Below, piece by piece: positions 8,315 to 14,312 of a DNA stretch of 14,312 nucleotides; the first letter of the stretch is position 1, and each line of letters begins with the position of its first letter. The notes below the pieces were generated by a model, which saw only the letters and a list, made by a program, of their open reading frames with translations, was not told the origin of the DNA and did no database searches. The DNA comes from an uncultured Cocleimonas sp. (GTDB lineage: Bacteria; Pseudomonadota; Gammaproteobacteria; Thiotrichales; Thiotrichaceae): contig CALISP010000154.1 of the NCBI GenBank assembly GCA_938041705.1, positions 1 through 14,312 of the forward strand, in the 5' to 3' direction. A program made the translations under genes and the position numbers.

Positions 8315-8320
8315 ATTATA
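8315..8320 (-). promoter_or_regulatory. Probable -10 box of tyrS
   Basis: The minus strand reads TATAAT, a perfect sigma-70 -10 hexamer, placing transcription start near 8308 and a leader of about 30 bases before the tyrS ATG. The -35 region is poor: GTTTTT at 17-base spacing. The better TTGATG (8344-8349) is too far, at 23 bases. The -10 alone makes this a moderate call. Confidence 0.4.
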
Positions 8321-8347
8321 AGGGAGATTGTAGATAAAAAAACCATC

Positions 8348-8370
8348 AAAAAGGTGGGGAGTGTGTTTTA
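8348..8370 (-). repeat. Solo copy of the GACACCCCC-type dispersed repeat
   Basis: The plus strand reads AAAAAGGTGGGGAGTGTG followed by TTTTA. Its reverse complement matches the repeat consensus AAAAGACACCCCCTACYTTTT with a few changes. Unlike the paired copies it has no inverted partner nearby, so it cannot form the terminator-like hairpin. It sits between the divergent tyrS and yciI promoters, about 28 bases behind the tyrS -10 and 15 bases before the yciI -35. A terminator role is unlikely there. A regulatory site or a mobile or relic repeat fits better. Confidence 0.6.
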
Positions 8371-8385
8371 TAAGTAGCTATTTGA

Positions 8386-8414
8386 TTGAATCGTTTGTGC
8401 ATCCTCATTATGAT
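8386..8414 (+). promoter_or_regulatory. Sigma-70-like promoter of the YciI-family gene
   Basis: TTGAAT (8386-8391) and TATGAT (8409-8414) are separated by exactly 17 bases, close to the sigma-70 consensus TTGACA-N17-TATAAT. Transcription would begin near 8421, leaving a leader of about 45 bases that holds the AAGGA ribosome binding site (8454-8458). This is the best promoter match found in the window. Confidence 0.55.
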
Positions 8415-8467
8415 GTTGCTATTGGCGCTATGCCACAATGCAAATAATTAAATAAGGAATAGATAAG

Positions 8468-8785
8468 ATGGCAAAGTTTATGTTGGTCTACTTAGGCGGA
8501 GAACAACCTTCAAACCCTGAAGATGGAAAGAAGCATTTTGAAGAATATCGAGCATGGTTGGTGTCGTTAGGAGAGTCAGTAATCAGTGCCGCAAATCCAC
8601 TTAAAGATACACATGTAATAAGTACTAACGGGTCAGCTAGAGAAGGTAGTTCAACGATGATGTCTGGTTTTTCTGTACTTGAGGCAAATTCGATTGAAGC
8701 TGCCATATTGATGTCAGAGTCTTGTCCATTCCTCAAAATTGGTGGAACACTTGAAGTTTCTGAATTAATTGAAATGAATATGTAA
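8468..8785 (+). CDS. YciI-family (YCII-related domain) protein
   Basis: A 105-residue soluble protein of the YCII-related / dimeric alpha-beta barrel type. The opening MAKFMLVYLGGEQ, the central FSVLEANSIEAAILMSESCPFL and the closing GGTLEVSELIEM fit that fold, in which a beta strand, helix, strand, strand, helix, strand pattern ends with an 'E(I/V).E(I/M)' strand. The biochemical function of most members is unknown, and some are fused to or act near sigma factors or small-molecule enzymes. Nothing here suggests a substrate. It is monocistronic with its own promoter (8386-8414) and AAGGA ribosome binding site. It is followed by a hairpin shared with the convergent oxidoreductase gene. Confidence 0.8.
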   Translation: MAKFMLVYLGGEQPSNPEDGKKHFEEYRAWLVSLGESVISAANPLKDTHVISTNGSAREGSSTMMSGFSVLEANSIEAAILMSESCPFLKIGGTLEVSELIEMNM

Positions 8786-8814
8786 TTAATAACGTATTAA
8801 ACCGTTTAGGTTGT

Positions 8815-8838
8815 TTTTAGGTTTCCAAGCCTCTAAAA
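8815..8838 (+). other. Minor imperfect hairpin downstream of the YciI gene
   Basis: TTTTAG (8815-8820) is the exact reverse complement of CTAAAA (8833-8838), with partly complementary AGG/CCT inside. It is A+T-rich and has no following T-run, so it is at best a weak accessory stem near the 3' end of the yciI transcript. The 160-base gap also holds a perfect GTAATATTAC palindrome at 8856-8865. Confidence 0.25.
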
Positions 8839-8867
8839 GTCATATTTGTTAAAACGTAATATTACCT

Positions 8868-8921
8868 AAAAGTAGGGGGGTGTCTTTCTAAGTCTTAAAA
8901 ACACATACCCCCTTACTTTTT
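8868..8921. terminator. Bidirectional terminator between yciI and the FAD oxidoreductase (inverted repeat pair)
   Basis: The left arm, 8868-8887, reads AAAAGTAGGGGGGTGTCTTT. The right arm, about 8897-8921, reads ACACATACCCCCTTAC flanked by A- and T-runs. The outer AAAAGTA/TACTTTT and the G5/C5 runs pair, with a mismatch and a small bulge; the inner part is looser. An A-run precedes and a T-run follows, so it would work on both strands for these convergent genes. Both arms match the repeat arms at 6874-6929 but in the opposite order: the G-rich arm comes first here, the C-rich arm first there. Confidence 0.75.
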
Positions 8922-8945
8922 ATCGATTTATTTAATACTATTCAT

Positions 8946-11900
8946 CTAGAGTAGTACTTTTTCTATTCCGCCTTTAGCGACACGCTCTACAAACTCTGAA
9001 TTCCAGTTATCACCGTGCATATGCTTCATGACTTCAACTACGATGTAATCAGTATCCATGCCTGTGCTATCAGCATAACGCGATAGGCCTTGAACACAAG
9101 CAGGGCAATTAGTCAGTATTTTCACGTTGCCATCTACTGCCGTATCAGTGCCGACTTGCTTGACGATTCCTTCACGTAAACTCTCTTCTTTTTTGAAACG
9201 AAGCTGACTCGCAATATCAGGTCTACTCACCGCAAATGTTCCAGCTTCACCACAACAACGATCTGATAGTTCAACGTCTTGCCCCATTAGTTCAGAGGTG
9301 AGTTTGGTTGGATCATAGTTTTTAATAGGGCTGTGACATGGGTCGTGATATACATATTTAGTGCCCGCAACACCTTTGAGCTTCACATCTTTTTCCAGCA
9401 TGTATTCATGTATATCTAATAAACGACATCCAGGAAAAATGCGTTCAAATTCATATTTAAGTAATTGATCCATACAGGTGCCACAGGAGACTATTACCGT
9501 ATTGATCTCTAGATAGGTTAAGGCTTGAGCTATTCGATGAAACAGAACGCGATTTTCGGTGCTGATTTCGTTACCTTTAGCGATATCACCACTAGAAGTT
9601 TGTGGATAACCACAACATAAATATCCTGGTGGTAAAACTGTAGTTGCACCTGTTTCATAAAGCATAGCAATCGTTGCCATACCAATTTGCGAGAATAATC
9701 TTTCTGAGCCACAACCAGGAAAATAAAAGACTGAATCTCCGCGATCTTCGTCATTTAGATTTGGTTTACGAATAATCGGAATAATTTTATCATCTTCTAA
9801 CCCTAAGCTTGCCCGAGTGGTTCGCATAGGTACATTTTTAGGTAATGGGTTTTTTACGAACTGTATTACGTGTTCGGTTAAACCTGCATTGCCAGTGGTA
9901 GATGTCGGTCTGTCTTCGGTTTTTAAGAGGCCAAAACGCTTAAACAATCTGTGACCTAAGCGTTGAGCTTTGAATCCAGTTTGGATCATTGTGGCGCGCA
10001 TCAATTTTATTGTTGTTGGGTCTTTGACGTTCAAAAAAGCCATTGATGCCCAAGTAACGATATTGGTTTTCTTCTGTTTACGCTCACGTAGAATATTTCT
10101 CAATCTTATCGTTACTTCGCCAAAGTCGATATTAACAGGGCAGGGGTTTAAACATTTATGACAAACCGTACAGTGATCTGCAACATCATTCATTTCATCA
10201 AAGTGACGCAGTGATATCCCACGACGCGTTTGTTCTTCGTACAGAAATGCTTCAAGTATTAAGCCTGTTGCAAGAATTTTATTGCGTGGTGAATAGAGTA
10301 AGTTTGCTCTAGGGATATGCGTATTACAAACAGGTTTACATTTGCCGCAACGTAGACAATCTTTGATGTCATCATTGAGTGCACCTAGTTCATTGTGTTC
10401 TAATAATAAGGCTTCGCGTTCAACGAGTCGTAATGAGGGCGTATAGGCGTTTTGTAAACCAGAACCCGGCATAAGTTTGCCACGGTTAAAGTGTCCGTTA
10501 GGATCAATTTTTTCCTTATAGCCCGCAAAGTCATCAATGGCTTCTTTTTGCAGGTAATGCATCTTTGTTAAGCCGATACCATGTTCGCCAGATATCACTC
10601 CATCTAGAGAAATTGCTAATGCCATGACCTGTTCAACAATGAGATCAGCTTCTTGCATCATCTCGTAGTCATTTGAGTTAACGGGAATATTTGAGTGAAC
10701 ATTACCATCACCTGCGTGCATATGTAATGCTACAAACAGACGTTTTGAGAGAATACTTTTATGGACTTTAATAACTTCGTCACGCAAAGGCGTTAAGGTC
10801 AAACCAACAAGTATATTTTCTAGTGGTTTTTTTATTTCTGTTTTATAAGAAATACGTAAATCACGACGCAATAACAAATTCATTAGAGTATCTGTATCTC
10901 GACACTTAGCTCTTGCATCGTCATCCAATAAATCAGCATGTTTATTCGCACTTTCGTCTACATGAGTCAAAATTGAATGCCAGCGATTACGCATATTAAT
11001 TAAATGAGATGCTGATATATCTTTTTTAGCCTGCAACATGGCAGTGTTTTCAACACTATCCTCTTGCCCTGCTTGGGTACGGATTTTTTTATCTAACTCT
11101 GGGTTATCTTCGTTAAATATTTTCAGTAAAGCATCGATCAAAGCTAATTTATTATTGATTGACTGGTGGATATTGATGCGTTCAATACCTTCACTGTATT
11201 TATCTAAATTATGTAGTGGGATAACAACGTCTTCATTAATCTTAAAAGCGTTAGTGTGAGCTGCGATAGCTGCAGTACGGGCACGATCCGCCCAAAATTG
11301 TTTGCGAGCTTCTGGACTGATAGCGGTAAAGCCCTCTCCATCACGAGCATTACAAAGTTTGACCACATGAGCAGCAGCTTTAGCAACTTGTTGTTCGTCG
11401 TCACCAACGATATCGGCAATCAACACCATTTTCGGGAAACTACCACGAGCAGCTTTTGGCGTATATTTTACCGCATGAACATAGCGCTCATCGAGATGTT
11501 CTAAGCCCGCTAGCAATACATCGGTATTCGCATCTAAGAAATCTTTTACTTCTACAATCGCTGGTACAGCTTCTTGTAAATCCGTACCGTAAAATTCCAT
11601 GCATACGGTTCGAACATGGTCAGGCATACGATGTAAAATGAATTCAGAAGAGGTTATTAAGCCATCGCAACCTTCTTTTTGAATGCCCGGTAGACCGCCC
11701 AAAAACTTATTTGTAACGTCTTTACCTAAACCGTGTTTACGAAAAAATTGACCTTTAAAAGTCAGTATTTCAGGATCACCCTTGATAGTCTTACCATTTT
11801 TAGTAAAGCGTGTAATTTTAAATTGGACTTCTTCTTGATCGTGAATTTTTCCTAGATTATGATTCAATCTTTCAACTTCTAACCACTCAGCATCGGGAGT

Positions 11901-12812
11901 GACCATTCTCCATGAGACTAGATTATCAAGGGCAGTTCCCCACATAACCGCTTTTTTACCACCAGCATTCATTGATACATTACCACCAATAGTGGACGCA
12001 TCTTGTGATGTAGGATCAACAGCAAAAACTAAGCCATTGTTAGCGGCAAGATCAGATACTCTGCGAGTAACAACGCCAGCATCTGCACGAATAACAGCGA
12101 CTTCTTTATCGACTCCAGGAAGATCATTACGACGTTTGATTTCTCCCAAGTTTTCAAGTTTTTCAGTGTTAATCACTGCGCTCATTGCATCCAATGGTAT
12201 CGCACCACCGGTATAACCTGTTCCGCCACCACGAGGGATTACTGTTAACCCTAGTTTTATACTTGTTTGTACCAAAGCTGCAATTTCTTCTTCAGTATCA
12301 GGAGTCAATACTACGAAAGGTAATTCAACTCGCCAGTCAGTAGCATCAGTAACATGAGAAACTCGCGCTAAGCCATCAAATTGGATGTTATCTTTACGCG
12401 TAATCGCGCGGTACTTTTTGGTCGCCTTCTTGCGTAAATCGTAATAATCAGAAAACCATAGCGAAAAATCATCAACAGCTTTGAAGGAAATATCGAGTAG
12501 TTCGAGGGTTTCTTTACTGACACCAGCACGCTCTTTGATTTTATTTAAGCGCTCCCGCATTGTGTCAGTCAGTGATGCACGACGTTTTTCGTTTTCTAAT
12601 AAATCATCTTGGATGTATGGATTGCGCATTACAATCCACATATCGCCCAGAACTTCCAATAACATATGTGCCGAGAGGCCAGTATGACGACGGTTTCTTA
12701 GTGACTCTAGAATCTCCCAGGCATGATCTCCGAGTATACGAAGTATAATTTCTTTATCTGAAAACGAGGTATAATTATAAGGAATTTCGCGGTATAGCTG
12801 CTTGATATTCAT
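8946..12812 (-). CDS. Giant FAD-linked oxidoreductase: DUF3683, D-lactate/2-hydroxyglutarate-dehydrogenase-type, two 4Fe-4S motifs, two CCG domains
   Basis: A 1288-residue protein, probably a 2-hydroxy-acid dehydrogenase feeding electrons to the respiratory chain. Domains in order: DUF3683 (about residues 1-150, opening REIPYNYTSFSDKEI); FAD-binding PCMH domain with PRGGGTGYTGG at about 193-202; FAD-oxidase C-terminal domain with HMHAGDGNVH at 697-706 and SGEHGIG at 741-747; a ferredoxin module, C819-x2-C822-x2-C825-x3-C829 and C881-x2-C884-x2-C887-x3-C891; then two CCG domains with CCG at 1066-1068 and 1186-1188. The core resembles E. coli YdiJ (about 1018 residues), a D-2-hydroxyglutarate dehydrogenase. 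The extra length is mainly the N-terminal domain. No signal peptide or membrane helix is seen. No Shine-Dalgarno precedes the ATG, but the conserved N-terminus supports this start. The substrate is not determinable from sequence. Confidence 0.88.
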   Translation of the reverse strand: MNIKQLYREIPYNYTSFSDKEIILRILGDHAWEILESLRNRRHTGLSAHMLLEVLGDMWIVMRNPYIQDDLLENEKRRASLTDTMRERLNKIKERAGVSKETLELLDISFKAVDDFSLWFSDYYDLRKKATKKYRAITRKDNIQFDGLARVSHVTDATDWRVELPFVVLTPDTEEEIAALVQTSIKLGLTVIPRGGGTGYTGGAIPLDAMSAVINTEKLENLGEIKRRNDLPGVDKEVAVIRADAGVVTRRVSDLAANNGLVFAVDPTSQDASTIGGNVSMNAGGKKAVMWGTALDNLVSWRMVTPDAEWLEVERLNHNLGKIHDQEEVQFKITRFTKNGKTIKGDPEILTFKGQFFRKHGLGKDVTNKFLGGLPGIQKEGCDGLITSSEFILHRMPDHVRTVCMEFYGTDLQEAVPAIVEVKDFLDANTDVLLAGLEHLDERYVHAVKYTPKAARGSFPKMVLIADIVGDDEQQVAKAAAHVVKLCNARDGEGFTAISPEARKQFWADRARTAAIAAHTNAFKINEDVVIPLHNLDKYSEGIERINIHQSINNKLALIDALLKIFNEDNPELDKKIRTQAGQEDSVENTAMLQAKKDISASHLINMRNRWHSILTHVDESANKHADLLDDDARAKCRDTDTLMNLLLRRDLRISYKTEIKKPLENILVGLTLTPLRDEVIKVHKSILSKRLFVALHMHAGDGNVHSNIPVNSNDYEMMQEADLIVEQVMALAISLDGVISGEHGIGLTKMHYLQKEAIDDFAGYKEKIDPNGHFNRGKLMPGSGLQNAYTPSLRLVEREALLLEHNELGALNDDIKDCLRCGKCKPVCNTHIPRANLLYSPRNKILATGLILEAFLYEEQTRRGISLRHFDEMNDVADHCTVCHKCLNPCPVNIDFGEVTIRLRNILRERKQKKTNIVTWASMAFLNVKDPTTIKLMRATMIQTGFKAQRLGHRLFKRFGLLKTEDRPTSTTGNAGLTEHVIQFVKNPLPKNVPMRTTRASLGLEDDKIIPIIRKPNLNDEDRGDSVFYFPGCGSERLFSQIGMATIAMLYETGATTVLPPGYLCCGYPQTSSGDIAKGNEISTENRVLFHRIAQALTYLEINTVIVSCGTCMDQLLKYEFERIFPGCRLLDIHEYMLEKDVKLKGVAGTKYVYHDPCHSPIKNYDPTKLTSELMGQDVELSDRCCGEAGTFAVSRPDIASQLRFKKEESLREGIVKQVGTDTAVDGNVKILTNCPACVQGLSRYADSTGMDTDYIVVEVMKHMHGDNWNSEFVERVAKGGIEKVLL

Positions 12813-12821
12813 TGGGCCAAT
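12811..12821. repeat. Inverted repeat over the oxidoreductase start codon
   Basis: ATTGGGCCAAT is a short inverted repeat (ATTGG / CCAAT around one G) that covers the first bases of the start codon on the minus strand and the place where a ribosome binding site would lie. No Shine-Dalgarno is present. It may be chance or a small regulatory site. Confidence 0.25.
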
Positions 12822-12860
12822 TTATGTTTTTGTATGGAGCCAGAATTTTAACGTTAATCT

Positions 12861-12880
12861 TGGTTCGTTAATACAAACCA
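12861..12880. repeat. Short inverted repeat TGGTT-N10-AACCA in the divergent intergenic region
   Basis: TGGTT (12861-12865) and AACCA (12876-12880) are complementary around 10 bases, extendable by one mismatch. It lies between the divergent oxidoreductase and phosphodiesterase genes, a usual place for an operator. No flanking promoter was convincing, so this is only a candidate. Confidence 0.2.
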
Positions 12881-12955
12881 TGTTAAAAAAGACTAAATTA
12901 AAGAGAGGGCGAAATATAACATGAGCGACATCTATTTATATAATTAACTCCATCT

Positions 12956-12973
12956 TTAATCTTAAAAGATTAA
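12956..12973. promoter_or_regulatory. Candidate operator: 8-bp-arm palindrome upstream of the phosphodiesterase gene
   Basis: TTAATCTT-AA-AAGATTAA has perfect 8-base arms around a 2-base centre. It lies 70 bases before the phosphodiesterase start, within the 231-base divergent gap (12813-13043). Such a symmetric site could bind a dimeric regulator. The A+T-rich composition means chance is not excluded. The same gap also has a nearly cytosine-free leader at 12974-13043. Confidence 0.35.
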
Positions 12974-13043
12974 GTAAAAAATGAAATAGAAATTGAAAAG
13001 TAATTAAAAAGTAACTAAGAAAAGAATAAGGAAGAGAAAAGAA

Positions 13044-13769
13044 ATGGATGCAAAAAGACTTATAGCTCACCGTGGAGATAATACTCACTACCCAGAAAAT
13101 ACCTTAATAGCTATTGAAGAAGCGTTAAAAGCTGGCGCCACCTCATTTGAATTTGATGTGCAAATGAATGCTGATCACAGTTTAGTTGCCTTTCATGACG
13201 AAGATTTTTTGCGAATGAATGGTAGTTCTAAGGCTAAAATATTTGAAGTAGATAATGCGAAAATGGGACGCTTAAGCGTACATGAACCAAAGCAGTTTGG
13301 TGGGCAGCATTATCCAACCTCAGTGACTTATGTTGATGAAATTATAGAATTATTAAAACGTTATCCTGGTGCTCAAGCTTTTGTTGAGATTAAAGATGAA
13401 AGCTTAGGTTTCTGGGGGGTAGAACTGGTTATGGATAAACTATTAAAGAGTCTCGAAGGTTTTGAACAGCAAGCTATTATTATCAGTTTTAATGAGCCTG
13501 CTCTTGTTTATACAAAAAAGCATAGCCAATTAAAAATTGGTTTAGTCTTTGAAGAATATAGTGAACAAATGAAATCCATAGCTACAAAACTAAATCCAGA
13601 GCATTTAATTTGTTGGTATAAGATTTTACCTAAAGAAAAGGTGTGGTCTGGAGGTTGGCAATGGATGGTTTATACGGTTAATGATATTGAGTTAGCCAAG
13701 AGCCTTTTAAAGCGCGGTGATATTGATTTTGTGGAAACGGATGATATTCAGCTGTTGTTGAATGCTTAA
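13044..13769 (+). CDS. Glycerophosphodiester phosphodiesterase, cytoplasmic (UgpQ-like)
   Basis: Hydrolyses glycerophosphodiesters, the deacylation products of phospholipids, to glycerol 3-phosphate and an alcohol. The 241-residue protein shows the GDPD-family motifs: HRG at residues 9-11 and ENT at 18-20, metal ligands Glu36 and Asp38 (FEFDVQ), catalytic His51 in FHDED, and Glu115 with Lys117 in FVEIKDE. The C-terminal WMVYTVNDIELAKSLLKRGDIDFVETDD is the usual barrel-closing segment. There is no signal peptide, so a cytoplasmic UgpQ-type enzyme is likelier than the periplasmic GlpQ type. It has a purine-rich leader with AAGGAAGAG (about 13028-13036) as ribosome binding site. It stands alone, convergent with mreD and divergent from the oxidoreductase. 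No transporter gene is adjacent. Confidence 0.93.
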   Translation: MDAKRLIAHRGDNTHYPENTLIAIEEALKAGATSFEFDVQMNADHSLVAFHDEDFLRMNGSSKAKIFEVDNAKMGRLSVHEPKQFGGQHYPTSVTYVDEIIELLKRYPGAQAFVEIKDESLGFWGVELVMDKLLKSLEGFEQQAIIISFNEPALVYTKKHSQLKIGLVFEEYSEQMKSIATKLNPEHLICWYKILPKEKVWSGGWQWMVYTVNDIELAKSLLKRGDIDFVETDDIQLLLNA

Positions 13770-13772
13770 ATT

Positions 13773-13794
13773 ATTTTTTAAAGCTATAAAAAAT
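13773..13794. other. A+T-only hairpin between the phosphodiesterase gene and mreD
   Basis: ATTTTTTA (13773-13780) and TAAAAAAT (13787-13794) are perfect complements around a 6-base loop, directly after the phosphodiesterase stop. The stem has no G or C, so it is a weak terminator at best, and it abuts the solo repeat copy at 13788-13812. Confidence 0.35.
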
Positions 13795-13812
13795 GACACC
13801 CCCTACCTTTTA
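13788..13812 (+). repeat. Solo copy of the GACACCCCC-type dispersed repeat overlapping the mreD stop
   Basis: The plus strand reads TGACACCCCCTACCTTTTA after an A-run, very close to the consensus AAAAGACACCCCCTACYTTTT. No inverted partner was found nearby. The last bases (13810-13812) are the mreD stop codon on the minus strand, so the repeat forms the very end of the coding region and the 3' untranslated region. In the mreD transcript a G5 run and then a U6 run would follow the stop. Confidence 0.65.
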
Positions 13813-14301
13813 GTCGTATTGCGTTCTATTGGAATGAAATATTTTCAATAAATAATGATAGAAAGGCCATATAACTAAGCTGGTTAATATCGTTAGCCAA
13901 TAGCCCCAACCTTTTGGAGAGTTACCCGTAATTCCCAATATCCATAAATTAATTAATAGATAGGTTCCCAGCACTAAGAATAATAAAAAAACTTGCTGAA
14001 AAATGCTATCAAGCAATAAACGTGAACGCATACGAAGGGTCAAAAACAAGACAATGGTATAGCCTAATGCATGTTGACCTATAATAGAGCCATACAAAGC
14101 ATCAATCATTAGCCCGACAAACCATGCTAATAACAAACTGGATTTATTAGGTGAAACTAGGCCCCAATGAATAAAGGTAAGTGCTATCCATTCGGGGCGA
14201 TAAACAAGAAATTCAGGGCGCAAAGGAAGTATCGTTAATGCAAACGCAAATATCAGTGATAAAACAATAGCACCGGTAAATCGTGGTGTTATTTCTTCCA
14301 T
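13810..14301 (-). CDS. mreD: Rod shape-determining protein MreD
   Basis: Inner-membrane component of the Mre elongation machinery (MreB-MreC-MreD) that directs lateral cell-wall synthesis in rod-shaped cells. The 163-residue protein matches E. coli MreD in size and is strongly hydrophobic, with about five membrane segments (first at about residues 8-27). Recognisable family features are the early PLRPEFLVYRPEWIALTFIHWGL and the ARTWFVGLMID-like segment, here LAWFVGLMIDALYGSIIGQHALGYT. The start at 14301 follows a possible mreC stop TAG (14304-14306) by two bases, the usual tight mreCD arrangement. In many gammaproteobacteria maf and rng follow mreD. Here a convergent phosphodiesterase gene follows instead, so the operon ends at mreD. 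Confidence 0.9.
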   Translation of the reverse strand: MEEITPRFTGAIVLSLIFAFALTILPLRPEFLVYRPEWIALTFIHWGLVSPNKSSLLLAWFVGLMIDALYGSIIGQHALGYTIVLFLTLRMRSRLLLDSIFQQVFLLFLVLGTYLLINLWILGITGNSPKGWGYWLTILTSLVIWPFYHYLLKIFHSNRTQYD

Positions 14302-14303
14302 CG

Positions 14304-14312
14304 CTATTGTTG
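14304..14312 (-). CDS. Possible 3' end of mreC (edge fragment)
   Basis: On the minus strand the last nine bases read CAA CAA TAG, two bases before the mreD start codon. A gln-gln-stop ending placed there fits an upstream mreC gene, which normally precedes mreD. Only two codons are visible, so this is inferred from gene order and not from the sequence itself. Confidence 0.3.
   Translation of the reverse strand, partial: QQ

Noticed and set aside
8488..8736. 82-codon open frame on the minus strand inside the yciI gene
   Set aside because: Entirely antisense to the YciI-family gene, which has a promoter, ribosome binding site and recognisable fold. No independent start signal is present.
6874..8921. 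CRISPR array, from the recurring C-rich and G-rich motifs
   Set aside because: The copies are irregularly spaced over kilobases, in both orientations, and have no uniform spacers or cas genes nearby.
9530..9754. 74-codon minus-strand frame overlapping the CCG domain of the oxidoreductase, considered as evidence of a frameshift
   Set aside because: The main frame is open and carries all expected motifs through this stretch, so no frameshift is needed.
11899..12216. 105-codon plus-strand frame inside the giant oxidoreductase gene
   Set aside because: Antisense to the conserved FAD-binding domain, with low-complexity Ser/Thr/Ala content typical of a shadow frame.
12921..12947. Eight-codon open frame (MSDIYLYN) in the divergent gap, considered as a leader peptide
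   Set aside because: No ribosome binding site, no repeated regulatory codon and no attenuator hairpin follow it.

Overview
This is an A+T-rich chromosomal segment that looks like an ordinary housekeeping region of a gammaproteobacterium, probably a marine or aquatic one. The clues are a complete sodium-pumping NADH:quinone reductase (Na+-NQR) operon with Vibrio-like residue numbering, an E. coli-type TyrS, an MreD, and a giant DUF3683 / FAD / 4Fe-4S dehydrogenase of a kind found in beta- and gammaproteobacteria. The genus cannot be fixed from the sequence. There is no transposase, integrase, CRISPR array, tRNA or rRNA, and no intergenic gap longer than about 230 bases.

Layout. (1) 87-6845, plus strand: nqrA-B-C-D-E-F, tightly packed with small overlaps, then the Na+-NQR maturation factor nqrM and a small two-CBS-domain protein, possibly one transcript. 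The flavin transferase ApbE, which attaches FMN to NqrB and NqrC, is not next to the operon. (2) 6964-8277, minus: tyrS. (3) 8468-8785, plus: a small YciI-family protein with its own recognisable promoter. (4) 8946-12812, minus: a 1288-residue FAD-linked oxidoreductase with two 4Fe-4S motifs and two CCG domains. (5) 13044-13769, plus: a cytoplasmic glycerophosphodiester phosphodiesterase. (6) 13810-14301, minus: mreD, with a possible mreC stop codon at the very edge of the window.

Functional logic. The NQR cluster encodes the respiratory Na+ pump together with its iron-sulfur assembly helper. The large FAD protein would add another electron input by oxidising a 2-hydroxy acid. The remaining genes (translation, phospholipid turnover, cell shape) are unrelated neighbours.

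The most unusual signal is not a gene. A dispersed element of about 20-25 bp, with the consensus AAAAGACACCCCCTACYTTTT, occurs six times at four of the five junctions where transcription units change direction. Twice it forms an inverted pair, giving a bidirectional terminator-like hairpin between convergent genes (6874-6929 and 8868-8921). Twice it stands alone: between the divergent tyrS and yciI promoters (8348-8370), and across the mreD stop codon (13788-13812). No clearly new multi-gene system was found.
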